A stretch of DNA of 64,000 nt, from the NCBI RefSeq assembly GCF_003019255.1, contig NZ_CP027846.1, positions 1,488,001 to 1,552,000 on the forward strand, written 5' to 3'. Positions 34,141 through 43,165 of the stretch are shown here, piece by piece; within the stretch, counting starts at the first letter, position 1, and the number at the start of each line of letters is the position of its first letter. The notes beneath the pieces are model-generated. The model was not told where the DNA came from, made no database searches, and saw only the letters and a list, made by a program, of their open reading frames with translations. The DNA is from Staphylococcus kloosii. Its GTDB lineage: Bacteria; Bacillota; Bacilli; Staphylococcales; Staphylococcaceae. Position numbers and translations under genes: made by a program.

Positions 34141-35424
34141 ATGCGTTACGAAAAATCCGAACAAGCTATGGAAGTTGCAAAAGATTTAATGCCTGGTGGC
34201 GTTAATAGTCCTGTTAGAGCATTTAAATCTGTTGATACACCTGCTATATTTATGGATCATGGTGAAGGTTCAAAAATATATGATATAGACGGTAATGAGT
34301 ATATCGATTATGTATTAAGTTGGGGACCTTTAATTTTAGGTCATAAAAATAAACAAGTCATCGAAAAATTACATGCTGCCGTAGATAATGGTACGAGTTT
34401 TGGTGCTTCAACTATAAAAGAAAATGACTTGGCACAACTTGTTATTGATAGAGTTCCTTCTATTGAAAAAGTAAGAATGGTTTCTTCAGGAACTGAGGCG
34501 ACACTTGATACTCTAAGATTAGCTCGTGGTTACACTGGTCGTAATAAAATAGTTAAATTTGAAGGTTGTTACCATGGACACAGTGATTCTTTATTAATCA
34601 AAGCTGGTTCTGGTGTGGCTACATTAGGTTTACCTGATTCTCCTGGGGTGCCAGAAGGTACAGCGAAAAATACTATTACAGTACCTTATAATGATTTAGA
34701 GGCAATTCGCACAGCTTTCGAACAATTCGGTGATGACATTGCAGGCGTTATTGTAGAACCTGTTGCAGGTAATATGGGTGTTGTACCTCCACAAGAAGGC
34801 TTTTTACAAGGTTTAAGAGACATTACGACTGAATATGGTTCATTATTAATTTTTGACGAAGTAATGACAGGGTTCAGAGTAGGTTACAATTGTGCACAAG
34901 GTTACTTTAATGTGAAACCTGATTTAACTTGCTTAGGTAAAGTGATAGGTGGCGGTTTACCAGTAGGTGCTTTTGGTGGTAAAAAAGAAATCATGGATCA
35001 AATCGCCCCTGCAGGTGATATTTATCAAGCTGGTACATTATCTGGTAATCCATTAGCAATGACGAGTGGTTATGAAACATTAAGTCAATTAACTCCAGAA
35101 TCTTATGATTACTTTAATCATTTAGGCGACATCTTAGAAAACGGTCTAAAAGAAGTTTTTGCTAAACATAATGTTCCAATCACAGTAAATCGTGCAGGTT
35201 CAATGATTGGTTACTTCTTAAACGAAGGACCAGTTACTAACTTTGATCAAGCAAATGCAAGCGACTTAGAGTTATTTGGTCAAATGTATAGGGAAATGGC
35301 TAAAGAAGGCGTATTCTTACCACCTTCACAATTTGAAGGTACATTTTTATCTCTTGCGCATACCGAAGAAGATATTAATAAAACAATACAAGCATTCGAT
35401 ACTGCACTAAGCAGAATTGTTTAA
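34141..35424 (+). CDS. hemL: glutamate-1-semialdehyde 2,1-aminomutase
   Basis: HemL moves the amino group of glutamate-1-semialdehyde to give 5-aminolevulinate. The 427-residue PLP enzyme belongs to aminotransferase class III. Signatures are MPGGVNSPVRAF, SSGTEATLDTLRLARG, the metal-free cofactor site LLIFDEVMTGFRV, and the Schiff-base lysine in CLGKVIGGGLPVGAFGG. AAGGAGG precedes the ATG. It is the last gene of the hem operon, before a perfect-stem terminator. A second hemL elsewhere is common in staphylococci. Confidence 0.96.
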   Translation: MRYEKSEQAMEVAKDLMPGGVNSPVRAFKSVDTPAIFMDHGEGSKIYDIDGNEYIDYVLSWGPLILGHKNKQVIEKLHAAVDNGTSFGASTIKENDLAQLVIDRVPSIEKVRMVSSGTEATLDTLRLARGYTGRNKIVKFEGCYHGHSDSLLIKAGSGVATLGLPDSPGVPEGTAKNTITVPYNDLEAIRTAFEQFGDDIAGVIVEPVAGNMGVVPPQEGFLQGLRDITTEYGSLLIFDEVMTGFRVGYNCAQGYFNVKPDLTCLGKVIGGGLPVGAFGGKKEIMDQIAPAGDIYQAGTLSGNPLAMTSGYETLSQLTPESYDYFNHLGDILENGLKEVFAKHNVPITVNRAGSMIGYFLNEGPVTNFDQANASDLELFGQMYREMAKEGVFLPPSQFEGTFLSLAHTEEDINKTIQAFDTALSRIV

Positions 35425-35436
35425 ATATAATTGAGT

Positions 35437-35475
35437 AAGAATCCAAATAGTAGCAATGCTATTTGGATTCTTTTA
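35437..35475 (+). terminator. terminator of the hem operon
   Basis: AAGAATCCAAATAG (35437-35450) pairs exactly with CTATTTGGATTCTT (35459-35472), followed by T's. Confidence 0.9.
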
Positions 35476-35497
35476 TTATTAAAAATTTTAAGCTATT

Positions 35498-35512
35498 TTA
35501 TGAATTTCATAA
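35498..35512. promoter_or_regulatory. 7-1-7 palindrome at the promoter of the AbrB-type transporter gene
   Basis: TTATGAA-T-TTCATAA is a perfect 15-bp palindrome directly before a possible -10 TACAAT (35518-35523). The 7-1-7 form recalls Fur-family operators, but the half-site matches none that I recall exactly. Confidence 0.35.
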
Positions 35513-35576
35513 TATGATACAATCAACTTAAATCGAATGGAAAATTACGGTATTACAATGAAAGTTGAGAAGAGAT

Positions 35577-36650
35577 ATGACTAAGTATTTTCGTAATAAT
35601 ATCATAGTTTTAGTTTTAGCTATTTTAATTAGTTTGTTGTTACATGTAGCACATGTGCTATTGCCTTTTATGTTTGGGCCAATTATCGCAACGATTATTG
35701 CTATTAAAATATTACATTTAGAAATAAAATGGCCTTTTTGGCTCAGTGAACTTGGCTTAATTTTATTAGGTGTTCAAATAGGGTCTACTTTTACTAAAAA
35801 TGTTATTTATGATATCAAAGATGATTGGTTTACGATAATTTTAGTAACTGTATTATTATTATTACTTTCATTATTAATTGCCTTTTTGTTTAAAAAAATA
35901 GCACAAGTTAATACAGAAACTGCCATATTAAGCGTAATTCCTGGTGCCTTAAGTCAAATGTTAGTCATGGCTGAAGAAGATAAGAAAGCTAATATCATGG
36001 TTGTAAGTCTAACTCAGACGTCTCGAATTATATTTGTTGTTGTATTAGTCCCATTTATTTCATATTTCTTTAAATCACCAGGTGGTAGTCATTCTAGTGG
36101 TACTGAAGTACATCATAATTTAACACAAGCTTTGACCTTACCTAGCATACTGACATTAATTATTTTAATTGCTTTAGTTTATTATGTGATGGGGAAAGTC
36201 AATTTCCCAACAAAACAAATGTTAGCACCTATTGTCGTTTTAATAGGGTGGAATTTAATAACAGGCATTACTTTTACGTTAGATAATTATATTATTGCAG
36301 GGGCGCAAATTATCTATATGATAAGAATTGGTAATCAAATAGCAAACTTATTAGATCAAATGAAAGGGCGCATAGCAGTCGCTATAGCAGTACAAAATGT
36401 ACTATTAATATTGCTAGCCCTTGTCATGGTTTATGTTATTTCATTATTTACTAATAATATGATTAATGATTTATTTTTAGGTGCGGCTCCCGGTGGTATG
36501 AATCAAATTGTACTTGTAGCAATTGAAACAGGTGCAGATGTACCAATGATTTCAAGCTATCACATCTTTAGAATATTTTTTATTTTATTTTTAATTGCAC
36601 CATTATTAAATTACTATTTACGTTATCGTGCAGCAAAAAACCAACAGTAA
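35577..36650 (+). CDS. AbrB-family (ammonia monooxygenase-like) membrane protein
   Basis: This polytopic membrane protein of 357 residues has about 9-10 hydrophobic helices. It shows the internally duplicated pattern of the AbrB/PF05145 transporter-like family: the motif GPIIATIIAIKIL and later AVIPGALSQMLVMAEE, repeated as GAAPGGMNQIVLVAIE. The two helices with paired PGxxxQ/PGGMNQ motifs are diagnostic of the duplication. The substrate is unknown. The ATG at 35577 with upstream AGAAGAG is preferred over a TTG at 35565. It ends inside the stem of a shared bidirectional terminator. Confidence 0.8.
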   Translation: MTKYFRNNIIVLVLAILISLLLHVAHVLLPFMFGPIIATIIAIKILHLEIKWPFWLSELGLILLGVQIGSTFTKNVIYDIKDDWFTIILVTVLLLLLSLLIAFLFKKIAQVNTETAILSVIPGALSQMLVMAEEDKKANIMVVSLTQTSRIIFVVVLVPFISYFFKSPGGSHSSGTEVHHNLTQALTLPSILTLIILIALVYYVMGKVNFPTKQMLAPIVVLIGWNLITGITFTLDNYIIAGAQIIYMIRIGNQIANLLDQMKGRIAVAIAVQNVLLILLALVMVYVISLFTNNMINDLFLGAAPGGMNQIVLVAIETGADVPMISSYHIFRIFFILFLIAPLLNYYLRYRAAKNQQ

Positions 36651-36677
36651 TCGCTCTTTGTGATTACTGTTGGTTTT
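36637..36677. terminator. bidirectional terminator between the AbrB-type gene and tag
   Basis: A perfect 16-bp stem (36637-36652 with 36662-36677) is flanked by A's on the left and T's on the right, serving the convergent genes. The left arm contains the stop codon of the plus-strand gene. Confidence 0.9.
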
Positions 36678-36685
36678 ATTTGTAT

Positions 36686-37258
36686 TTACTTTAAGTTTTT
36701 TGGGTTACTTGGGCATGATTGTAAATGGGCATTATATAAACCAGCTGCTTCTAAAAATGAAAACACAGTGACTGGTCCTAAAAATTTAAAACCATATTGT
36801 TTTAGTTTTTTCGACAATTGTGTAGCTGTTTCGTCTACTGTGATGCGCTCACTAGGCTCTTTGTAATTTAAATCATATGGTTTATGATCCACGTATGACC
36901 ATAAGAACTCACTGAAACTTCCATATTCTTGTTCAATTTCAAAGAATCCTTTAGCTTGGTTCACAATGGCTTCTAACTTTTTTCTATTATGTACAATGTT
37001 AGGAAACTCCATTAATGAATCAATATCCTGCTCTGTCATCTTTGCAATTTTTGCTGGATCAAAATCGTAAAATGCTTGTTCATAAGATGATTTCTTTTTT
37101 AAAATTGTTAGCCAAGATAAACCAGCATGCTGTGATTCTAATGCCATTAGTTTAAATAATTGTAAACTATCATACATTGGTTGGCCCCAAACATTATCGT
37201 GATATTCTAAATAAATAGGATCTTTAGTGCCAAACGCACAAGGATTCATAAATTTCAC
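36686..37258 (-). CDS. tag: DNA-3-methyladenine glycosylase I
   Basis: Tag removes 3-methyladenine from alkylated DNA in base excision repair. The 190-residue protein has the zinc ligands of the family: C7, H20 (YHDNVWG), and the C-terminal HLQSC pair. The catalytic region is ESQHAGLSWLTILKKK. The start follows GGAG by 8 bases on the minus strand. The gene is convergent with the AbrB-type gene and divergent from the valS leader. Confidence 0.94.
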   Translation of the reverse strand: MKFMNPCAFGTKDPIYLEYHDNVWGQPMYDSLQLFKLMALESQHAGLSWLTILKKKSSYEQAFYDFDPAKIAKMTEQDIDSLMEFPNIVHNRKKLEAIVNQAKGFFEIEQEYGSFSEFLWSYVDHKPYDLNYKEPSERITVDETATQLSKKLKQYGFKFLGPVTVFSFLEAAGLYNAHLQSCPSNPKNLK

Positions 37259-37267
37259 TCCATTTCA

Positions 37268-37299
37268 TTGACTTATTACTGTTTACATTATACTATAAT
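37268..37299 (+). promoter_or_regulatory. valS leader promoter region
   Basis: TTGACT (37268-37273) is followed by TACTAT (37291-37296) at 17 bases, within TATACTATAAT. The exact -10 is uncertain. Confidence 0.5.
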
Positions 37300-37309
37300 T
37301 AAGTAAATT

Positions 37310-37555
37310 AAATTAGTCTACTGGGAAGAGTAAATGCCAAGAAATTTTTAGAGAGTACACGGTTGGTGAGAGTGTATATTTTCTAGTGTTGAAGGTAGCC
37401 CACATCGAACTTTAGCTGAACTCATTAATGATATGACTAGGTTAAAGCGTGTTTGAGCGTTAATCGAGATTAAGTGCAAGAAACGATAAATTTCTTGAAT
37501 TTAGGTGGTACCACGGAACATCCGTCCTATATTTATAGGGCGGGTGTTTTTATTT
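37310..37555 (+). promoter_or_regulatory. T-box riboswitch, valine-specific
   Basis: The T-box AGGTGGTACCACGGA is at 37503-37517 and is followed by a terminator. In Stem I, TGGG (37322-37325) can pair with CCCA (37399-37402 region). GTA (37395-37397), followed by G, lies in the loop just 5' of that strand. GTA is a valine codon, matching valS. The 313-bp gap between tag and valS is the promoter, this leader and the ribosome site. Confidence 0.9.
37518..37555 (+). terminator. T-box terminator before valS
   Basis: ACATCCGTCCTATA (37518-37531) pairs with TATAGGGCGGGTGT (37534-37547) with wobbles, followed by a T-run. Confidence 0.85.
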
Positions 37556-37571
37556 TTAAGGAGGCAATTAT

Positions 37572-40202
37572 ATGGAAATGAAACCTAAATACAATCCGCA
37601 AGAAGTAGAAGCGGGTCGTTATGAAGAATGGGTAAAAAATGGATATTTTAAAGCACAAGAAGATGACACAAAAGAAACATATACTATCGTTATTCCGCCA
37701 CCAAATGTAACTGGTAAATTACATTTAGGACATGCTTGGGATACAACGTTACAAGATATATTAACTCGTATGAAACGTATGCAAGGCTATGACACTCTAT
37801 ATTTACCTGGTATGGACCATGCAGGAATTGCGACACAAGCAAAAGTAGAAGCTAAATTAAACGAACAAGGTATCTCTAGACATGATTTAGGTCGTGAGAA
37901 GTTTTTAGAAAAAGCGTGGGACTGGAAAGAAGAATATGCAAACTTCATTAGACAACAATGGTCTAAATTAGGTTTAGGTTTAGATTATAGCAGAGAGCGT
38001 TTTACGTTAGATGATGGTTTAAGCCAAGCAGTTAAAAAAGTATTTGTTGATATGTATAACAAAGGATTAATCTATCGTGGTGAATACATTATTAACTGGG
38101 ATCCAGTGGCTAAAACTGCATTATCTGACATCGAAGTTATTCATGAAGATGTACAAGGTAAGTTTTATCATTTCAAATATCCGTATGCAGATCAAGATGG
38201 TTATATTGAAATTGCTACTACACGTCCAGAAACGATGCTTGGAGATACAGCTATCGTTGTTAACCCTAATGACGAACGTTATAAAGATGTAATTGGTAAA
38301 AATGTAACACTACCTATCGTCGGCAAAACATTGCCTATTTTGGCAGATGAGTACGTAGATATGGAATTTGGTAGTGGGGCAATGAAAGTGACGCCTGCAC
38401 ATGATCCTAATGACTTTGAAATAGGTAATAGACATAACTTAGAGCGCATTAATGTTATGGATGAAGAAGGTAAAATGAATGACTTAGCTGGTAAATACGC
38501 TGGTCTAGATCGCTTTGAATGTCGTGAACAATTAGTCAAAGATTTAACTGAACAAGATTTAGTTATTAAAATTGAAGAACATGAACATTCAGTGGGTCAT
38601 TCTGAACGTTCTGGCGCTGTTGTTGAACCTTATTTATCTACACAATGGTTCGTTAAAATGAAACCATTGGCAGAGCAAGCACTAAACAATCAAGAAACTG
38701 ACGATCGCATTGAATTTGTTCCTTCAAGATTTGAAAATACATTTAATCGTTGGATGGAAGAAATTAGAGACTGGACAATTTCTCGTCAATTATGGTGGGG
38801 CCATCAAATACCTGCATATTACCATAAAGAAACTGGTGAACTATTAGTTTCGGAAACACCACCTACTGATATTGAAAATTGGGAACAAGATGAAGATGTG
38901 CTAGACACTTGGTTCTCAAGTGCTTTATGGCCATTTTCAACATTAGGATGGCCAAACACTGAATCAGAAGATTTCAATCGTTATTTCCCTACAAATGCGT
39001 TAGTAACTGGATACGACATTATTTTCTTCTGGGTTGCTCGAATGATTTTCCAAGGTTTGGAATTCACTGGACGTAGACCATTTAATGATGTATTACTTCA
39101 TGGTTTAGTACGTGCAGAAGATGGTCGCAAAATGAGTAAATCATTAGGTAACGGTGTAGATCCTATGGATGTTATCGATCAATATGGTGCTGATAGTTTA
39201 CGTTATTTCCTTGCAACAGGATCTTCACCAGGTCATGATTTACGTTATTCTACTGAAAAAGTTGAATCAGTTTGGAACTTTATTAATAAAATTTGGAATG
39301 CTGCACGTTTTAGCATAATGAATATAGGCGACGAGTTCACTGTTGACCAAGTAGATTTATCTGGAAACTTATCTCTAGCAGATAAATGGATACTAACAAG
39401 ATTAAATGAAACAATCGAAACGGTGACGAACTTAAGTGATAAATATGAATTCGGTGAAGTAGGTAGAGCGCTTTACAACTTTATTTGGGATGATTTCTGT
39501 GATTGGTATATCGAAATGAGTAAAATCCCTATGAATGGCAATGATGAAGCTCAAAAACAAACAACACGTTCAGTGTTAACTTATGTTTTAGATAATACAA
39601 TGAGAATGTTACATCCATTTATGCCTTTCGTAACTGAACAAATTTGGCAAAACTTACCGCATGTTGGCGAAACAATCGTTCACGCTTCATGGCCAACTGT
39701 TCGTGAAGAGTTTTCATTTAGTGAAAGTAAAGAAACAATGGACCAATTAGTAGAAATTATTAAATCAGTGCGACAATCACGACTAGAAGTAGACACACCA
39801 TTATCTAAAGCTATTCCTATCTTTATTAAAGCTAAAAATAGCCATATTAAATCAACATTAGAAACGAATGCAAACTATATTGATCGTTTCTGTCATCCAA
39901 GTGAATTAGTTATTGATACTGATATTACAATTCCTGAAAAAGCCATGACTTCTGTAACGTCTGCAGGTGAAGTAGTATTACCACTTGAAGGTTTAATTGA
40001 TATGGATAAAGAAATTGCGCGTTTAGAAAAAGAATTAGACAAATGGCAAAAAGAGCTAGATAGAGTGAATAACAAATTAGCTAATGAAAACTTTGTCAAT
40101 AAAGCACCTGAAAAAGTTATTAACGAAGAACGTGAGAAAAAACAAACTTATCAAGAGAAGTACGATGGTGTAAAATTAAGAATAAATCAATTGAAAGCAT
40201 AG
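37572..40202 (+). CDS. valS: valyl-tRNA synthetase
   Basis: ValRS charges tRNA-Val and edits threonine. The 876-residue class I enzyme has the HIGH motif as HLGH in NVTGKLHLGHAWD (about 49-61). The editing CP1 domain includes TTRPETMLGDTA. KMSKS is present in GRKMSKSLGNGVDP (about 520-533), followed by an anticodon domain. A C-terminal coiled coil (about 808-876, EIARLEKELDKWQKELDRV) binds tRNA. AAGGAGG precedes the ATG. folC follows after 11 bp, so it shares the transcript. Confidence 0.97.
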   Translation: MEMKPKYNPQEVEAGRYEEWVKNGYFKAQEDDTKETYTIVIPPPNVTGKLHLGHAWDTTLQDILTRMKRMQGYDTLYLPGMDHAGIATQAKVEAKLNEQGISRHDLGREKFLEKAWDWKEEYANFIRQQWSKLGLGLDYSRERFTLDDGLSQAVKKVFVDMYNKGLIYRGEYIINWDPVAKTALSDIEVIHEDVQGKFYHFKYPYADQDGYIEIATTRPETMLGDTAIVVNPNDERYKDVIGKNVTLPIVGKTLPILADEYVDMEFGSGAMKVTPAHDPNDFEIGNRHNLERINVMDEEGKMNDLAGKYAGLDRFECREQLVKDLTEQDLVIKIEEHEHSVGHSERSGAVVEPYLSTQWFVKMKPLAEQALNNQETDDRIEFVPSRFENTFNRWMEEIRDWTISRQLWWGHQIPAYYHKETGELLVSETPPTDIENWEQDEDVLDTWFSSALWPFSTLGWPNTESEDFNRYFPTNALVTGYDIIFFWVARMIFQGLEFTGRRPFNDVLLHGLVRAEDGRKMSKSLGNGVDPMDVIDQYGADSLRYFLATGSSPGHDLRYSTEKVESVWNFINKIWNAARFSIMNIGDEFTVDQVDLSGNLSLADKWILTRLNETIETVTNLSDKYEFGEVGRALYNFIWDDFCDWYIEMSKIPMNGNDEAQKQTTRSVLTYVLDNTMRMLHPFMPFVTEQIWQNLPHVGETIVHASWPTVREEFSFSESKETMDQLVEIIKSVRQSRLEVDTPLSKAIPIFIKAKNSHIKSTLETNANYIDRFCHPSELVIDTDITIPEKAMTSVTSAGEVVLPLEGLIDMDKEIARLEKELDKWQKELDRVNNKLANENFVNKAPEKVINEEREKKQTYQEKYDGVKLRINQLKA

Positions 40203-40213
40203 GAGCCTTTAAC

Positions 40214-41476
40214 ATGAATTACCTAGACAGCTTATATTGGATACATGAGCGTAATAAATTTGGAATCAAACCAGGCGTTAAACGAATGCAATGGATGCTA
40301 GCCAAATTAAACAATCCACAATTAAAAATTAATGGCATTCATGTAGGTGGCACAAATGGTAAAGGATCTACAGTTGCATATATTCGCTCGGCTTTAGTAA
40401 ATAATGGCTATCAAGTTGGTACTTTCACTTCCCCATTTATTGAAACGTTTAACGAACGTATTAGTTTAAATGGTCAACCTATTAGTGATGATGAACTTGT
40501 GAATTTAGTTGAAATCGTCAAACCAGTAAGTGAAGCTTTAGAAGCGGAAACTGATTTAGGAACTGCTACTGAATTTGAAATTATTACGACGATGATGTTT
40601 GTTTATTTTGGTGAATTAAATCCTGTTGATTTTGTAATTGTTGAAGCGGGCTTAGGTGTGAAAAATGATTCAACTAATGTCTTCAACCCTATACTTACAG
40701 TATTAACAAGCATTGGATTGGATCATACTGATATTTTAGGCGATAGTTATGTAGACATTGCTAAAGATAAAGGGGCAATAGTTAAATCAAATACGCCAAT
40801 TATTTATGCTGTAAAAAATGATGAAGCGTTAAAAGTCATTCGCCACAATGCAAAAGTAAATGATGCCAAAGCGATTGAACTAGATAGAGATATTACCGTA
40901 GTTTCTGAAGGTGATGAATTTACGTATCGTTACAAAAATTATGAACTAGAAACATTAGCGTTAAATATGTTAGGTGAACACCAAAAAGAAAATGCAGCTT
41001 TAGCTATTACTGCATTGCTCGAACTTAATGAAGAAGGTAGTGTCGATTTAGATTTTAATAAAATGATTGATGGCATAGAAAGTGTAAATTGGAGCGGACG
41101 TATTGAACGTGTGAAAGATCAACCATTAATGATCATTGACGGTGCACATAATAACGAAAGTGTTGAAGCTTTAATAGAGACAATTAAAGATTATTATCAT
41201 CTTGAACAGGTGGATATTCTATTTTCAGCTGTAAAAGGTAAACCTGTAAACGAAATGTTAGAACAACTGATGCCAATTACTCAAAATTTATATATTACTG
41301 AATTCGATTTCCCTAGAGCTATGACTAAAGAAGATATTAGCGAGGAAATTGATTTCGGTCAGAAGGAACTTGTTGATGATTATGCGTCCTTTATTGAAAA
41401 TTATGATGGTCATGCATTAATCATTACTGGCAGCTTGTATTTTATAAGTGAAGTAAAAGCAAAAGTGAATTTTTAA
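40214..41476 (+). CDS. folC: folylpolyglutamate synthase / dihydrofolate synthase
   Basis: FolC adds glutamates to folates and, in bifunctional forms, makes dihydrofolate. The 420-residue Mur-ligase-like enzyme has the ATP loop HVGGTNGKGSTVAYI (about 41-55), TSPFIETFNERI and GLDHTDILGDS. The C-terminal domain starts with IIDGAHNNES. AGGAG precedes the ATG. The valS-folC pairing is conserved in Bacillales. Confidence 0.95.
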   Translation: MNYLDSLYWIHERNKFGIKPGVKRMQWMLAKLNNPQLKINGIHVGGTNGKGSTVAYIRSALVNNGYQVGTFTSPFIETFNERISLNGQPISDDELVNLVEIVKPVSEALEAETDLGTATEFEIITTMMFVYFGELNPVDFVIVEAGLGVKNDSTNVFNPILTVLTSIGLDHTDILGDSYVDIAKDKGAIVKSNTPIIYAVKNDEALKVIRHNAKVNDAKAIELDRDITVVSEGDEFTYRYKNYELETLALNMLGEHQKENAALAITALLELNEEGSVDLDFNKMIDGIESVNWSGRIERVKDQPLMIIDGAHNNESVEALIETIKDYYHLEQVDILFSAVKGKPVNEMLEQLMPITQNLYITEFDFPRAMTKEDISEEIDFGQKELVDDYASFIENYDGHALIITGSLYFISEVKAKVNF

Positions 41477-41483
41477 TAATTTC

Positions 41484-41526
41484 AACCCGTTTAATTAATA
41501 AATGTTAATTAGACGGGTTTTTTATT
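41484..41526 (+). terminator. terminator of valS-folC
   Basis: AACCCGTTTAATTAA (41484-41498) pairs with TTAATTAGACGGGTT with one wobble, then T's. Confidence 0.88.
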
Positions 41527-41641
41527 ACTAGAACAATTAATCCCCATAATTTAATTAGTGAGAATTATCTTCTTATCTATACGGTACGGTGCTATAATTT
41601 TGAATACTTACTCAACTTGAAATTATATTGGGGTGTAATAA

Positions 41642-42340
41642 ATGTTACTTCAACTTATTCTATGTCCAATTTTATTTAGTTTTTTATATCAAATTACAAA
41701 TATAAAAGGCCTTGCATTCAAATATTTATTGACGCGTTCAAAATGCGATTTTTGCCAAAAACCCATATCTTACTTGCAACTAGTTCCAATATTTAACTTT
41801 ATAAGGTCACAAGGCAAATCACTATGTTGCAATCGTCAGCTCAGTAAAAGTTATATTATTGGTGAGTTATTATCATATGTTTCACTTATAATTTTGAATA
41901 TTACTACATTACCAGTTAACGGTGCTGTGTTGTTATTAATATATTTTAGTTTATTAGTTTTAGCATTATATGATATAAAGACATTTTCCATTCCTATACA
42001 TATTCCTATTATTGTAATTATAACTTCATTTATTTTAGGGTCTTTTTATCTTCTTCAAGGATGTTTCATAACAATGCTTTTACATCTAATTTTTTATTGT
42101 TGTAAAAATTGTATTGGCTATGGAGATATCTTAATCTTCGCATTACTATCTTTTATATTACCATTTTCTATTTTTTTCTTGATATTATGGTTCACCTTTT
42201 TAACAGGTGGTTGCTTTTCTATATTTTATATAGCTTTAAAACGATCATTGAAATTAAAACTACCTCTTGTGCCATTTATCTTTTGTGCATTTATAATGGT
42301 TGCGCTTTTCTATCCTTTTTTAACATGGGTGGTGATTTAA
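41642..42340 (+). CDS. comC: type IV prepilin peptidase ComC-like
   Basis: ComC-type peptidases process pseudopilins of the competence apparatus at the membrane. The 232-residue protein has about 7 hydrophobic segments. The N-terminal cytoplasmic loop has CDFC, with a reduced second pair (CC). Both catalytic aspartates are visible: ALYDIKTFSIP near residue 113 and GYGDILIF near residue 160. The first SDFR-like methylase features are degenerate. GGGGTG precedes the ATG. It ends where radC begins. Confidence 0.85.
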   Translation: MLLQLILCPILFSFLYQITNIKGLAFKYLLTRSKCDFCQKPISYLQLVPIFNFIRSQGKSLCCNRQLSKSYIIGELLSYVSLIILNITTLPVNGAVLLLIYFSLLVLALYDIKTFSIPIHIPIIVIITSFILGSFYLLQGCFITMLLHLIFYCCKNCIGYGDILIFALLSFILPFSIFFLILWFTFLTGGCFSIFYIALKRSLKLKLPLVPFIFCAFIMVALFYPFLTWVVI

Positions 42341-43018
42341 TTGAATATTAAAGATTTAGCTAATTCTGAAAAACCTAGAGAAAGATTACTAGAACGAGGA
42401 GAAAAATCTTTATCAAACGCAGAACTTATTGCTATTTTACTGAACACAGGTAGAAAGGGAAGTTCAAGTTTAGAAATTGCTAATGAATTATTAAATAAAG
42501 TAACTAATTTAAAACATTTACAGCAATTGTCTATATATGATTTGAAAGAAATCAAAGGTATCGGATTATATAAGGCGATTGTGTTAAAAGCGGCATTTGA
42601 ACTTGGTATTAGAATGCACTCTGGAAGTATAGAGTCACAAGTGAAAGTTAAAAAGCCGGCCGATGTAGCAAACTATTTAATGGGACAAATGCAACATCTA
42701 TCACAAGAACATTTTGTTGCACTATTTTTAAACTCCAAAAATATTATCATTAAACAGAAAACAATTTTTAAAGGGACTTTAAATTCTTCAATCATCCATC
42801 CACGCGAAATATTTTGTGAAGCTATAAAATGGTCAAGTCACGCAATTATAGTTGCGCATAACCATCCATCAGGAGATGTGACACCATCAACAGAAGATAT
42901 TAAAACAACAGAGCGATTAATTGAATGTGGTGACATTATAGGTATAGGTTTATTGGATCATATTATTATTGGCCATAATAACTATTTAAGTTTAGTTGAA
43001 AGTGGTTATATTGAATAG
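42341..43018 (+). CDS. radC: RadC family JAMM/MPN protein
   Basis: RadC (YsxA) has an N-terminal helix-hairpin-helix-like region (EIKGIGLYKAIVLKAAFELG) and a C-terminal JAMM metalloprotease-like domain. The metal motif is HNHPSGDVTPSTED. Its old assignment to DNA repair is doubtful and its function is open. The TTG at 42341 is the start: GGTGGTGAT precedes it and NIKDLANSEKPRERLLERG aligns with other RadC N-termini. In rod-shaped Bacilli radC precedes mreBCD; here a 5.9-kb block separates it from mreC. Confidence 0.9.
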   Translation: MNIKDLANSEKPRERLLERGEKSLSNAELIAILLNTGRKGSSSLEIANELLNKVTNLKHLQQLSIYDLKEIKGIGLYKAIVLKAAFELGIRMHSGSIESQVKVKKPADVANYLMGQMQHLSQEHFVALFLNSKNIIIKQKTIFKGTLNSSIIHPREIFCEAIKWSSHAIIVAHNHPSGDVTPSTEDIKTTERLIECGDIIGIGLLDHIIIGHNNYLSLVESGYIE

Positions 43019-43074
43019 ATGAAACAAACTACTTTTGTTTTGATTAACTAAACATTTTGATTTTTTGTTGCGTT

Positions 43075-43104
43075 AAATATTTTTAGGTTGACCTAAAAAT
43101 ATTT
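43075..43104. promoter_or_regulatory. 30-bp near-perfect palindrome, DtxR/MntR/SirR-like operator
   Basis: AAATATTTTTAGGT (43075-43088) and ACCTAAAAATATTT (43091-43104) are exact inverses around TG. The core TTAGGTTGACCTAA differs from the DtxR-family core TTAGGTTAGCCTAA only at the two central bases. It abuts and overlaps by two bases the predicted -35 of the SEDS gene, so a bound repressor would block it. The regulator identity is inference. Confidence 0.6.
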
Positions 43105-43131
43105 GTAGAAATCATAAAAATATGCAATAAT
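43103..43131 (+). promoter_or_regulatory. promoter of the SEDS-LCP pair
   Basis: TTGTAG (43103-43108), a 17-base spacer and AATAAT (43126-43131) with an extended TG motif lie 35 bp before the SEDS gene. Confidence 0.5.
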
Positions 43132-43165
43132 TTAAAAGTCAAAATGAATTAAGAAAGGCAAGACA

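Noticed and set aside
43075..43104. The palindrome after radC as a rho-independent terminator
   Set aside because: There is no GC-rich stem, a two-base loop is too tight, and no T-run follows; its place at a promoter fits an operator better.
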